NCBI GenBank assembly: GCA_037447655.1
Contig: JBBHKE010002175.1
Location: 1 to 33,576 of the forward strand
DNA from: Zygnema cylindricum
Taxonomy: Eukaryota > Streptophyta > Zygnematophyceae > Zygnematales > Zygnemataceae
DNA: 33,576 bases
Direction: 5' to 3'
Shown: positions 1-9,845 of the stretch, piece by piece
How positions within the stretch are numbered: position 1 is the stretch's first letter
How the letters are laid out: the number at the start of each line of letters is the position of its first letter
The notes under the pieces: model-generated
Databases searched by the model: none
What the model saw: only the letters and a program-made list of their open reading frames with translations
Told to the model about the DNA's origin: nothing
Made by a program: the position numbers and the translations under genes

Positions 1-155
1 CTTTTTTACTACTATTTTAGCGGAAAGAGAGTTATCACATCATACTATTTTTTAAGGATGGGGCCTCGTCCTTTGTAGATAATAAAGACAAACCCAGAAT
101 AGTCCCATTATTTAAAAAATATGAAATTTTCAAAGCCAAATTCGACCAGAAAATA
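1..155. other. Non-coding repeat-like flank
   Basis: No coding signal is visible. A short stretch near 43-75 resembles, in reverse complement, the interior of the MITE at 9645-9843 (a block reading roughly as TTAAGGACG next to GG and CC runs). This may be the edge of a related element cut by the window start. The likeness is weak. Confidence 0.25.
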
Positions 156-371
156 CACCTTGAATCGTTGTTAGCGTCAATGTTTTTTTTGCCACTTAAA
201 ACATCTTTTATCCGTACATATTTGTAGGATTGTGGATCTGACGGTTGCGATTGAAAGGTAACATTCTCAGATTTTGATTGGCGGTCTCAAACTGAAAATC
301 TAACAAGTGTGTACGGAGAAAAGATGTTTAAGCGGCGAAAAAAACATTGATGCTAATAACGATTCAAGGTG
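156..371. mobile_element. TA-target MITE with long inverted ends (CACC family)
   Basis: The ends are inverted copies: the left begins CACCTTGAATCGTTGTTAGC and the right ends in its near complement, with GATTCAAGGTG at 361-371. Inverted pairing extends about 65 bp inwards with a few mismatches. TA dinucleotides flank both sides (154-155 and 372-373), the target preference of Tc1/mariner-type and Stowaway-like elements. There is no transposase, so it is non-autonomous. The interior matches the 218-bp elements at 14933 and 20695, including shared TTGGCGGTCT and GTGTGTACGGAGAA blocks, so these are one family. Superfamily assignment rests on the TA target only. Confidence 0.75.
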
Positions 372-471
372 TAGTTGTCAAAAACCAGTGAAATTTTCAT
401 TTTTGCTTTGTCTCTTACTACCGTCCTTCAAGCGCATGATGTTCCACGTTAGAGTATGATGTTCCACGTTA

Positions 472-1395
472 GGCTGTGTGCCCATGTGTTAAAGTAAAGA
501 TTTTTTTTTTGTTTTTTTCCTCCGAAATTGAACGTGCAATGGTAAAATCTTTCGCCGTACGAAAATTGTATAAAAACCATAGTACATTTTGCGTCATATT
601 GAAATTTCCAATGTACTCCAATTTGGCGTTATTATCATTTCGACCCATTGCCACGTCATGCCACCTCATCTTCAAATTTCTGCTAAAATCAACTCGTGGA
701 TCGACTTTATTAAAAGTAACGATTGTGCGACGAATAGGAAAACGTTGTCGCACACGTCACACGTTTTTTAGAATTTTTGCATGAAGGAGAGTACACACTA
801 TTTTTTTCGTTGCCCGTCACGCGGACTTACTCAAAAAAATGACAAGCATGTACGGGAGAAAAATTGCAAGGGTCTCGGACCTCCACTTTCATTCATGGGT
901 CCTTTGCAAAAGTCTACGTCTTCGTCTTTTCCCCCCCTTCGCACTCTACCGCTCCTCTCTCCGTCGTCTTGGAGCGAAATGCGACAATATTGGTATGAAA
1001 TGAAAGAGTTTTTTTTGTCTGTTTTTTTAATACCTTTGGTATTTCGATGGCATATCGAGTGATAAACGATAAAATAAAATCAGAAACCATGGCATAAAAT
1101 TTTGTTAATAATGACGTCACAAATGAGCATGACTTCAAAATGTCACACACCCTAAACATCTTCAATGTCATAACAAAACTCGACAGCTCTCGCTGTTATT
1201 GTAGACGTCGCCAATTGTCCGAAGATTTGTAGTCGTTCACAACCATCACAAATTTTACCCACGTCTACAACCGTCACAGTACAGGTAAGGATTGCATATT
1301 TGCACCTTGGAGCACTCTGCAAAGTAAGGTACTACGAAGAATCTTTGCAAAAATCCAAAGTTACATTTCAAAGTTTCGGTTACATGAGTCCACCC
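472..1395. mobile_element. Harbinger-like non-autonomous element, possible full copy
   Basis: The left end GGCTGTGTGCCCATGTG follows a TTA and matches the end at 2133. The right end at about 1375-1395 reads as ACATGAGTCCACCC; its complement starts GGGTGGACTCATGTAACC, which resembles other ends of this family. The body from 472 to about 1290 is a diverged direct repeat of 2133-2960, sharing the order 'CGACCCATTGCCACGTCA', 'GACAAGCATGTACGGGA', 'TTCATGGGTC' and a GTGACGTCA-rich end. The three bases after the right end are TCT, not TTA, so the paired boundary is uncertain. No coding capacity was recognised. Confidence 0.4.
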
Positions 1396-1660
1396 TCTCT
1401 TCATTTCTTTTGGATTGCACACAGTGAGTTGTCACAATGGCTTTCTCCTTGCCACATATATCTTACGTTATCTATCATGCAGTGTATTTTGTTGATTTTT
1501 ACATTTGTCCCAATGATTGACACATTCCAAGGATGTTTGGTCACTTGCTTAGGACAATTTCATGTAAGTATATACAAGGAAAGCCATGCGTCAATAACTT
1601 AAAACTGAAAAATAACTGAAAACATTTTATGTAAAGCACCGACTGCTCTTTTGTAGTTTT
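1396..1660. other. Unassigned non-coding stretch
   Basis: I see no protein homology and no clear repeat boundary here. A 100-codon open frame spans part of it but matches nothing I recognise and is probably chance. Confidence 0.3.
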
Positions 1661-1835
1661 GTGTATCGGCACATTTTTGCCAATAATCGATATGTACCTT
1701 TTTTTGGCTTGCCGATAATCAATATACTGGCACGATATATTGACACCGGTGTTATTGCCAATAAAAAACCGATAATATCATTTTTTTATCGTGATAACAT
1801 CGGTATCAATAACTATCGCCAATACCAATCTTTTG
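1661..1835. repeat. CGATA/TATCGG-rich block
   Basis: The segment repeats variants of TATCGG, CGATA and TTGCCAATA on both strands many times within 175 bp. Similar blocks occur at about 13740-13905 and 21935-22055. It may be a degraded MITE with self-complementary subterminal repeats, but I cannot see paired termini. Confidence 0.4.
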
Positions 1836-1925
1836 ACGTGGAGTGCTCTCATTGGCCGATATGCAAAGGCGGGGTTTCATCTTGAAGCCATGAAGCGTTT
1901 CCATTGCTTTAAGGCGAAATTACAG

Positions 1926-2035
1926 GTGGGCTTTTTTTTGGGGGGCGTTTTTTTCCGACAAAATTTTTTTTTTGTTTTTGTTTTTTTTTTTGGTTTCGGG
2001 TTTTGGTTTTTTTTTTTCTTTTTGGTCGATGTCTA
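1926..2035. repeat. T-rich low-complexity tract
   Basis: Runs of T interrupted by G clusters (TTGGGG, GGTTTCGGG) fill about 110 bp on the plus strand. The phenylalanine-rich open frame across it is a by-product of composition, not a gene. Confidence 0.7.
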
Positions 2036-2132
2036 TTGGTGTTTCTGGAAAATAGAGCACACATAATTTATTTAAGTTGTTTCCCCATGTGCCAAACGAA
2101 TGGTTTTTTCTATAGTTTTCATCAAAAACTTA

Positions 2133-2960
2133 GGGTGTGTGCCCATGTGTTCAAGTAAGGGTTTTTTTCTGCCGTTTTCACAAAAAATGGTACTTGCAAC
2201 GAGAAAATCATACGCCGTACGAAAAATTGGCAAGAACCAAAGTACATTTTGCGTCATCTTGTAACTTGGAATGTACTTCAATTTGGCGTTAATATCATTT
2301 CTACCCAATTCCACGTCACGCAAGCCCATTTTCACAGTTGTACTAGAATAAAATCGCGACCTGATTTTAAATAAAATAATACCTTATTGCCGAATATAAA
2401 ACCGGGATTGCACGTGTCAAACGTTTTCGATTTTTTTTGCACGAAGGAAAGTACACGCTATTTTCTTCCCTGCTCGTCATGCGCATGTACGCACGAAAAT
2501 GACAAGCATGTACGGGAAAAAAATCGTTGGAGTCTCAGACCTCCACTTACATTCATGGGTCTTTAGCAAAACTTTACATTGTCCTCGTCTCTCCCCCTCT
2601 TTATCACTCAACCGCTCCTCTTTCTCTCTTCTTCAAATGAAATGCAGCAGTAATAGTATCAATCGAAAGATATGATTTTTCTTTATTTTAATATTTTTGG
2701 TCTTAGTTTGATGGTATATCGAATGAAAGAAGATGAGAAAAAGAAATCAAGAAGCCACGGCGAAAAGATTACGTATTGGTGACGTCACAAGGTAGCATGA
2801 CTTTGCTATGTCACAAAACTCTAAAGATCTACAATGTCACAAAAACCTTGATGTCTTGAAACGTCGTCGTTTTTGTGGACTTCACCAATTTTAGGAAGTT
2901 TCGTAGTCGACTACATTTCGTTACGTACTTTGTCGCACATTTTGTCGACGTCTACGACTG
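2133..2960 (+). mobile_element. Left arm of a Harbinger-like element
   Basis: It starts GGGTGTGTGCCCATGTG after TTA. It is a direct diverged copy of 472-1290 and an inverted diverged copy of 5590-6418. Shared ordered landmarks include GTACATTTTGCGTCATCTTG near 2240, 'TACCCAATTCCACGTCACGC' near 2303, GACAAGCATGTACGGG near 2501, CATTCATGGGTC near 2551 and a terminal GTGACGTCAC/TCTACAATGTCAC segment near 2780-2850. No protein is encoded. It may form a fold-back element with the arm ending at 6418. Confidence 0.5.
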
Positions 2961-3360
2961 TGTCACATATTTGAAGTCCATGAAGGCGCCTCTTTCTCTC
3001 TCCCTCTCCCAGCTACCGCGTCTATCTCACAACCCTTGCAATGAAAAAAGGCAACAACGATATCAAATGAAAGATCGCTAAAAATTATAACTATTAACTA
3101 TATTTCGTTGGGCATATTTCTATAGAAAGGAGAGTGAGAAAGAACGAAAAAACAAAATCAAGAAAACAATGGCGGAAAAATTTGGGATTAGTGACGTCAA
3201 CGCTATCATAGTGAGCGTGACGTCAAAATGTCACAAACCCTAAACATCTAGAATGTCACACAAAACTACACGCCTACAACTATTGCTAGTTTGGTAATGT
3301 CATCAATGGTTGCAAGTCTTTTAGTCATCTACAACCATCACAAATTACACGCGCGTTGCA
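2961..3360 (+). repeat. Partial third copy of the inner Harbinger-like arm
   Basis: The stretch repeats the distal half of the 2133-2960 arm. It has a CTCTTTCTCTC-type pyrimidine block, a GAAAG-rich block, then GTGACGTCA, AATGTCACAAACCCTAAACA and ACAACCATCACAAATT in the same order as 1109-1260. It lacks a terminal GGG end, so it looks like an internal fragment duplicated in direct orientation. Confidence 0.45.
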
Positions 3361-4168
3361 ACTCTGAGACCTCCATTGGTCCTCAATTGGTCCTCAGAGT
3401 AGGCAACTCACTAAAAGCCCTTAGGATAGCCTTTACCCCTTTAAGTTTGACCAAGACTGACAGTCACCCTGAAAAACACCAGACTAAACTAATTTCACCC
3501 CTATGAAAACAAGACTCCCCTAAGTCTGTTGCAAAAAGAATCACTTGATTTGCTCCCCTGAGCAGTGAGTTATGAATGGTCAAAGTTGACCTTTGTATAG
3601 ATACGCTTTGAGAGAGAGGGGTCTACCTAAGAATTGTCTAAGTCGTAATCCCCTCTCTGAACCTCTTTCTACTTTTCTAAGTCCTAATCCCCTCTCTAAA
3701 CCCTTTTCTACTGAAGTACGACACCAATCGAGTGACTGTGTGGTATAGAAAGATACCGGGGCCGGAGTACCTTTTGTACGGTCGCTGTAAGACATGGCCA
3801 AAAAGTGGACGCTCGTTATATTCGGACTCGTTTTGGTGCGCTCCAGAAATGCCGCGAGCCAATACGCTAGCGCCACGTGTCAATTGGTGAGGGGAAACCG
3901 AAAGTCGCCAAAACGGCCAGTGCGCGATGTCGGCTCGCAACATGGCCGTCCGATCTAATCGACATTTAATTTAAGCCGTTCAAACAAATGTTCGCATCAT
4001 TTGTTTTGTGCGTTATTTATCGTACAACGGAATACATGCTAGAGGAAGTCACTTCAATCAGTTAAATGAATTATGCTACGTTTACATGTTTAAATAGTTA
4101 TCGCACCTTAAATATCTCAGCACTGGTCTTAGACTACAGGATAAAGCTAACGGCTACTGGCTACTGTG

Positions 4169-4250
4169 ACGGAGAGTAGGTACCAAGATCAAATCTTGGT
4201 TCCGACACTAACGGAGAGTAGGTACCAAGATCAAATCCTGGTTCTGACAG
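4169..4250 (+). repeat. Tandem 42-bp repeat with tRNA T-arm-like hairpin
   Basis: Two copies, 4169-4210 and 4211-4250, of a unit carrying ACGGAGAGTAGGTACCAAG and a hairpin, CCAAGATCAAATCTTGG in the first copy. The ATCAAATC loop resembles a T-arm/B-box. It lies antisense to the surrounding LTR, at a position comparable with the tRNA-like modules of the other Copia-type LTRs. Confidence 0.6.
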
Positions 4251-4262
4251 TCTTTTTGATAA

Positions 4263-4570
4263 GTCACACCTGATCTGCTCGTTGTTTCCTTGGGCAGCTT
4301 AGGCAGCCATAGATTTAACTCCTATTGTTTCTTTGGGCAGCTTATGCAGCCATAGAATTAACTCCCTCTTCAGTGTTCAGTGACTGCGACAAGTGTGGGG
4401 ACTAAAGAGTCACACCTGATCTGCTCGTTGTTTCCTTCCTCGTTGTTTCCTTGGGCAGCTGAGGCAGCCGTAGATTTAACTCCTATTGTTTCTTTGGGCA
4501 GCTTAGGCAGCCATAGATTTAACTCCCTCTTCAGTGTTCAGTGACTGCGACAAGTGTGGGGACTAAAGAG
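4263..4570. repeat. Tandem duplication inside the LTR (two units of about 146 and 162 bp)
   Basis: Units 4263-4408 and 4409-4570 both run from GTCACACCTGATCTGCTCG to GTGGGGACTAAAGA. Each contains a smaller imperfect repeat of the GGGCAGCTTAGGCAGCCATA block. The second unit is longer because CTCGTTGTTTCCTT is itself doubled. Confidence 0.75.
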
Positions 4571-4655
4571 TGGAGTAAGAGGCACGCTGGCTTTGCTTTT
4601 TTACTGTTTTGTGTTCCACTAATTAGACCTAGAAAATACTGAATATAAACCAATA

Positions 4656-5329
4656 ATTTCTACACGTGTCTGTTAGGATTGCAATGTGGGATTTTGGTTC
4701 ACTTTTAGTGTGGGTCAGTTTTGTCGCGCCTCACGTTGCACATTTTGTTTCGTTTCGTTAGTACTATTAGTTTCTTTTGATTAAGTGTGAACGGTTTGGT
4801 CTATTTAGTTTGTGTACCAACTCCTAGTACTTTCGGTTCGGGCGTAGTACTTCTTACAGTTTCGTTTCGCGTAGGTTAAGTCGTACTTTAAGTATTGTAC
4901 TTCTAGATGTTTCGTTTCGAGAATTTTCATTTTGCGCCGTACTCTATTTTGCGTCCAAGTACATGTGACGCTTCTAGAATTAGATTTTGAGATGTAATCT
5001 GTCGACTAAGTTAAATGCCAGCTAGTGAGGGATTAGGTACTACTAAAGAACTACTAAGGAGAAATTAAAAAGAAATTATTATAGAGTTAATGTATGAGAA
5101 TTAATGTGAATTCCTCTTCTGAATTATGTAATGTCTCTATCTATGTTCATGAGAATTAAATGTATGTGAGCTGGTTGATAATTGATTTAAGTTAAATTGG
5201 CTTCCACATTGTGTAATTTGTCAATTTTCTGCACATTCTGATTGAGTCTCGATTCTTTCAGTGTCTACACTCATCACAATTTAAAGCAACAATTCAATTG
5301 CGTTGCTGTGAAAGTATTACAGAAAATCT
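4656..5329. other. Unassigned stretch with repeated TTTCGTTTCG
   Basis: There is no coding signal. TTTCGTTTCG or close variants recur near 4748, 4861 and 4909, among GTACTT motifs. The same words occur in the Gypsy LTR hairpin (15830-15857), so this could be a decayed related LTR, but I cannot align it convincingly. Confidence 0.25.
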
Positions 5330-5382
5330 TCGCTAAAAAGCAAACTAGCAAGACTAAGTTTTAGTTACATGGGAAAGTACCC
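5330..5382. mobile_element. Right terminus of a Harbinger-like element
   Basis: The segment GCTAAAAAGCAAACTAGC ... AGTTACATGGGAAAGTACCC is followed by TAA. In reverse complement it aligns with the left end at 6934 (GGG, then TTCCTATGTAAC, TCAGTCTTG and TTTTTTAGCGAAGATTTTC). No matching left terminus was found upstream, so the element is truncated or nested. Confidence 0.45.
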
Positions 5383-5589
5383 TAATACCTCTTGTCGTCT
5401 TTTGATTCTTGACCCACGGCAACGTCGTGCCACGCTATCATCAAAATTTACATTAAAGGTATGCATCTATGTAACTGGTACTGTATTTCAATCAATACTA
5501 TGGATTTTAGTGAAGATTCTACGTACTATTTTAAAAATCGTTCCAATGTGGGAAAATGAAATCGGAAACTTTGAAATTTGACTGTTGTA
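5383..5589. other. Fragment of Harbinger-like interior
   Basis: Near 5410, TTGACCCACGGCAACGTC matches an interior landmark at 14080 and one at 10885-10905 (opposite strand). Its own left end is missing, so it abuts the terminus at 5382 as a broken copy. No gene is seen. Confidence 0.35.
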
Positions 5590-6418
5590 AACGTAGGTAC
5601 AATTTGTGACGGTTGAAGACAACTACGAAACTTCCGAGAATTGGTGATGTCAAAAGAAAGAGTGACAGTTGTAGACGTCTATATTTTTGTGACATTGTAG
5701 ATGTTTAGAATTTTGTAACATTGTGACGTCATGCACACTTGTGAAAACGTCGATGTCACCAATTCTTAAACCTTTCGCTATGGCTATCCGATTTCGTTTT
5801 ATCGTTTTTTCTCACTCAACCTGCCATCAAATTACACCCAAAGGTTTTCAAAAAACCTTTTTTTTACATCTCTTTCATTTCATACTAGTATCATCGTGTT
5901 TTATTCCAAGAAGTGTGAGAAAAGAGCGAGGTGTATGAGGGAGAGGAAGAGGCGACGACATCGCAAACTTCCACAAAGGACCCATGAAATAAATGGAGGT
6001 ATGAGAACCCTGCAATTTTTTTTTCCCTACATGCGCGATTTTTTTTTCCGTACATGCGCGTGTAGGGAAAAAAATAGTGAGTACTCTTTCTCTTGCAAAA
6101 AACTTCCCACTCGTGTGGCGCGTCCGTATAAGTTTTTACATTTGTTTTTTGAGTGATACTTAAACTACAATAATCTCGCGAGATGATTTTCGATAATTAT
6201 TTTTGATGAGCTTGATTCGCGTGCACGAGGGTCGAAAAGATGAAAACGCCATAATAAATACAAAAAACGAAAAATTTGAGGTACACTCAAAGTGTCAAGA
6301 TGATGCTTGTTGTATTGTGGTAAAAGGATTGTTTTTCGTACAACAAAAGATTTTCTCGTTGGAGAGTGGAGGAAAACGACAGAAATAACTCGATACTCCA
6401 ACACAGGGGCACACACCC
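5590..6418 (-). mobile_element. Inverted arm of the Harbinger-like family
   Basis: In reverse complement this begins GGGTGTGTGCCCCTGTG at 6418 and follows the same landmark order as 2133-2960. It has a CATGTACGGAAAA-like block near 6045, a CATTTATTTCATGGGTCC-like block near 5985 and TCTACAATGTCACAAAAA near 5690. It is followed by TAA. It pairs as the opposite arm of a structure starting at 2131, where the outer ends read TTAGGG and CCCTAA. Confidence 0.5.
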
Positions 6419-6933
6419 TAAAAATTATCATTTAAAGTAATTATCACCCGTCCACAAATAGGAAAGCAAAGTTCGCACGTTTCAAAGGATTGCAAAAGTT
6501 TCGACGAGAATAACACAAAAAAGAAATTTTTAGTTTACATCCAGTACGATTTTCTTTTACAAAGGTCTCAATAGTTCAATGTCATTTTATGGCGTCCGAA
6601 TAAGAGGTAGAAAGGTAAAGACAAGTTCTTCAACCATGAACAACACATGGTTGGAAGGTTGTGCGTTTGCAATTTCACAAACCGGCAAACAACGTCGCAA
6701 GCAGTTTCATACAAATTTGGTGGGACAACACATATTGTAGATGTTCACAATCCTCACAAACATTGTCGACGTATACAATCATCACAAACTTAAGTGACGA
6801 TTTCGTTTTTACGCATTGAGACACTTAAAAGGTATCTACGAAAAATATTGGTTATAACCCAAAGTAAGTTTGTTAAGTAATGATTACATAGGGAGACGCC
6901 ATTAGGGTTTTTTCTCGTGTAACCCGAAACTTA
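6419..6933. other. MITE fragments with GTAGACGT-type subterminal repeats
   Basis: No gene is visible. Positions 6720-6800 hold ATTGTAGATGTTCACAATC, CATTGTCGACGTATACAATC and related words, also seen near 14520-14590 and 10450-10515. At 6880-6900, ACATAGGGAGACGCC, whose complement starts GGCGTCTCC, resembles a right terminus of the GGGTGCGTCTCC family. Its left partner was not found. Confidence 0.35.
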
Positions 6934-7914
6934 GGGCATGTTCCTATGTAACCAAAAATCAGTCTTGTTACTTTGTTTTTTAGCGAAGATTTTCCTTCCT
7001 TTTTTGTAACTCAATAAAATCGTTAATTTAGAATGTGACACATATACGTCTATGAAACTTTTGGCAAATGTAGTCCTCCACAAAATGTTGTGAAACTTCC
7101 AAGCGTCTACAATTTCATACGTCCAACCGCATGTTGTACAATTTTATGACTACGGAATGTTTGTACGTCAGATTGTCGACAAAGGCTTCCATCACTCTGA
7201 TGTACTTGCTCGCTGTTCATTTTTTTTCATTATTTTGATGTTGTTGCGAGAGAAGAAAATGAAAAAAAATAAAAGAGACAATGAAAGAAGTTGATACGAA
7301 GTAAATCATAAACAGAGATGGAAAATAAAAAGAACTTGCAAATAAGTGAAGAAAATGAAAATTGTTATTTATTATGAAGAAACCTTAAAACACCTATTGT
7401 TGTCGTCCAAAAAATGGGCTTTCATTCTTTGTCTTCCCACTTGCCGATAGGTGGCCAATGAATTTCCTACGCCTTGTAAGTGAAAACGCGTGTTATTGAG
7501 AGCGAGGGATTATGAGGAAATGAGATGATAATGGGTTTGAGGGCGAAGGAGAGAGGCGCCTTCACGGACTTCGCTTTTGCAAAATGGCATCCGTTGATCG
7601 AGACTCTTAGACGACCCTTGGACGGAAAAAAGTACGCACAGGCTAGAAATGAATAGTGGGTTTTTTTTTGGTACTCCGTGTAGGAAAGTATTCAAAAACC
7701 TTATTCTTTCACATCTTTGAACTTGAACTAAAGTCATAGAAGTTTGAAGATGAGCTCGAGGGAGGTAAAAATGGTTCAAAATACGCTAAAAAACAAACAT
7801 GACATTTAAAGTTTTTTCATTTTTTTGGTACAGTTGCATATCCTCTCGTTGCGGGCTAAGTTTGCGAGGAAACGACAGGAAAAAACCCTCACTTTATCAC
7901 ATGGGAACATGTCG
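6934..7914. mobile_element. Harbinger-like non-autonomous element, 981 bp, TTA target
   Basis: The left end GGGCATGTTCCTATGTAACC follows TTA (6931-6933). The right end, about 7899-7914, reads CACATGGGAACATGTCG and is followed by TTA (7915-7917). Inverted similarity of the ends and the 3-bp repeat fit PIF/Harbinger-type insertion. The interior has only short open frames and no recognisable transposase. The last three right-end bases differ from the left end, so the border could be off by a few bases. Confidence 0.5.
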
Positions 7915-7959
7915 TTAGCTTTGTTACTTTTTTTTCTTAGTGAAGCTTCTATTAAGTAC

Positions 7960-8212
7960 TTTTCATGAGTGTTCCGGTGTTTGAAAACGATACTTTAAAC
8001 TGTGACGGTTATAGACATGGGTGCAATTTGTGATAGTTGTAGACGAATACAAAACTCGCGATAATTGGTCACGTTTACAAATTAACGACGGCCGTAGATG
8101 TCTAGTTTTTTCTGACATTGTAGATCTATAAGGTATTTTGACATTTTTACGTCATTATCACTTATGACGGCATTATTGTTCTACAACCACAGTTGCAGGA
8201 GAAGAACCAACA
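7960..8212. repeat. GTAGACG/GTGACGG motif cluster
   Basis: Repeated words include GTGACGGTTATAGACATGG, GTGATAGTTGTAGACGAA, GGCCGTAGATGTCTAG and GACATTGTAGATCTA. This is the subterminal signature of the Harbinger-like arms (compare 5595-5720 and 1195-1285), here without clear terminal repeats. It is probably a truncated copy. Confidence 0.4.
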
Positions 8213-8246
8213 GTAGTAGTAGACGTAGATGTAGACATAGACTTCA

Positions 8247-8338
8247 GCAGAAGCTACCAGAAATCCTATCAAACAGCCAACTTTGATACATCGCAGAAGG
8301 TACCAGAAATCCTATCAAACAGCCAACTTTGATACATC
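8247..8338. repeat. Tandem 46-bp repeat, two copies
   Basis: Units 8247-8292 and 8293-8338 start GCAGAAG(C/G)TACCAGAAAT and end TTTGATACATC. They are almost identical, with one visible difference, so the duplication looks recent. A short GTAGTAGTAGACGTAGATG run precedes it. Confidence 0.85.
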
Positions 8339-8635
8339 GCAGATACTAACCCAAGTGTCCAAATAGCACCAAAATCCACAATATTACGTAGATGTACAAA
8401 ATCTGTCAGTCCGTATAGTATTGACGTCGTTATGACGCTAGTACTATTTGTCGCACTGAATGTCAGTTAATGTTCACACTGACCACGATGCTGTTGACAG
8501 ACGAGAGTTATGCGAACGGCTTTTTTTCGATGTGATTGATTTTTTTGTTTAGTGCGATTTCACGTGCGAGAGCGATTCTATTAAGTCATTATTTGTACCT
8601 TTTTACTTATAAAAGTACAATTTTGCACGGTTAGA

Positions 8636-8813
8636 CACCATCCGTACTCCACACTATTTAAAAATAACCTATATTAGAATTTTTTACGCTAATTAAACCT
8701 CACCTAAATTAGAATAATGAAAAAATTAGAATCGTTTACTCTATTTGATGTGATAGAGTCGAAATTTCGAGCGACCGAATTAGAGTAATTTACTCTAATT
8801 ACGATGCGCGGTG
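8636..8813. mobile_element. Possible CACC-family MITE, 178 bp
   Basis: It starts CACCATCCGTACTCC and ends GATGCGCGGTG followed by TA. The interior carries inverted TAGAGTAA/TTACTCTA words and TTAGAAT motifs. The two ends pair poorly beyond the first four bases and the left flank is GA rather than TA, so the assignment is tentative. Confidence 0.35.
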
Positions 8814-8815
8814 TA

Positions 8816-9265
8816 GTCTCCTCAAGGAGGAGACTAGCTAGACATTGGACGTGTAAAATTTTAACGCGTGGAATGGTCCCTTGCGACCCAAGATAGAAAC
8901 CCTACATGTGGCATACGCCACGCGCCTTCGGACATATGCCACGCGCATTCGGTCAGGCGGGAATCAAATCCCAAGGAAAACCACGAGAAAATCTTTGTCG
9001 AAGAATGTGCCGTGACGCCTCCTCCACCATCCGTTGACATCCGGAATTTGCGACGCCACGACGTAACACGAACGACAAAACAACCACAAAAAGGACAAAA
9101 CACGAACGTACAAATTGAACATTCACGTAATTTAATTTTGCGGCTGGATGTACGGATACGAATTCAGATATTGTGCTTTTGGAATCTTTGACATGCTCGT
9201 CGTGTAACCTACGTGCATTCAATCGAAAGAAAGCACGTACGCTATAGATTCCTTGGTGACACAAC
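8816..9265. other. Unassigned non-coding stretch
   Basis: Overlapping open frames of 80-107 codons exist on both strands but show no recognisable domain, and their composition is not gene-like. It includes a 21-bp tandem pair at 8912-8953. I see nothing else. Confidence 0.3.
8912..8953. repeat. Tandem 21-bp repeat, two copies
   Basis: CATACGCCACGCGCCTTCGG at 8912 is followed directly by CATATGCCACGCGCATTCGG at 8933, differing at about three bases. Confidence 0.8.
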
Positions 9266-9317
9266 CTGATGGAGAAGTGAACGAAATATTACTGATGGAG
9301 AAGTGAACGAAATATTA
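9266..9317. repeat. Tandem 26-bp repeat, two copies
   Basis: Units 9266-9291 and 9292-9317 both read CTGATGGAGAAGTGAACGAA followed by ATATTA. A shorter piece (CTGATGGAGAAG) recurs near 9354. Confidence 0.85.
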
Positions 9318-9599
9318 CTGCCAGTAAACGTATCCGTACGATTACTGTCGGCGCCTGATGGAGAAGAGGCCTTATCCATCAGGTCGTGCAAGCGCGACAA
9401 CTATCGCCTACGTGCTTTATTGCGAATGGTACCACGTACGTTCCGGTTCATAGCAGAGAATAGTCAAAGAAGAATTTCGAAAGCACAAAATCTGAACGTC
9501 GTATTTGTACGGACGGACGAAATTTAAGATTCGTAGAGAGTATTACATTTTAAGATCTTTACGTGCGTACGTTATTACTGTTGGAATTGCGTTATTAGG
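9318..9599. other. Unassigned non-coding stretch
   Basis: A 74-codon frame at 9303-9527 shows no known motif and I do not call it. No repeat borders are seen. Confidence 0.3.
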
Positions 9600-9644
9600 G
9601 TGGGAATTGCTAACCGTAGAGACGATTTTTGCTGCGCGCAAGTG

Positions 9645-9843
9645 CACCTTGAATCGTTATTAGCGTATAGAAATTATTAGTGTAAAGAAAAAATTACCAT
9701 CATTCATTCTAATTTAGTGCTAGGAAACGTGGCAGATTATGGTCCACGTCCTTAAATAGTGTAATTTATTATATTTAAGGTATCAATGTCAAAATTTTGG
9801 GGTGCCGATATAGCGTACATAAGGCTAATAACGATTCACGGTG
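9645..9843. mobile_element. CACC-family MITE, 199 bp, with an empty-site counterpart
   Basis: The left end CACCTTGAATCGTTATTAGC and right end CTAATAACGATTCACGGTG are inverted repeats. The right flank is TA (9844-9845); the left flank is TG, presumably a mutated TA. The inverted copy of the surrounding sequence at 12885-13170 lacks this insertion: there a single TA (13122-13123) joins the two flanks. That supports precise insertion at TA. There is no coding capacity. Confidence 0.8.
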
Positions 9844-9845
9844 TA

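Larger units (their letters stand above)
3400..4655 (-). mobile_element. Copia-type LTR, isolated, diverged, minus strand
   Basis: Read on the minus strand it begins near 4655 with a segment ending CAGTATTTTCTAGGTCTA, matching the LTR start at 22285 (AAGTATTTTCTAGGTCTT). It proceeds through a block shared with 22340-22440 (CCCCACACTTGT, CAGTCACTGAA, GGCTGCCTAAGCT). It ends with a block shared with the array LTRs: GCAAAAAGAATCACT, a TTATGAATGGTCAAAGTTGACC-like stretch and GAGAGAG, at about 3530-3630. No gag or pol adjoins it, so it is a solo LTR or fragment. Both ends are approximate and I could not identify a target-site duplication. Confidence 0.55.

Noticed and set aside
469-1171. Open frames of 60-102 codons on both strands
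   Set aside because: They lie within a non-coding element repeated in diverged form at 2133 and 6418, where the frames are not conserved. Composition is poly-Phe/Lys from T and A runs.
2131-2140. Telomere-like TTAGGG words
   Set aside because: Single occurrences at transposon ends followed by family-specific sequence, not tandem repeats.
4263-4570. CRISPR-like or satellite array
   Set aside because: Only two units with nested internal repeats, no regular spacers, and located inside an LTR; a local tandem duplication explains it.
8861-9264. Overlapping frames of 80, 103 and 107 codons as a possible host gene
   Set aside because: They overlap on opposite strands, lack any recognisable domain and show no splice or codon pattern that I could support.
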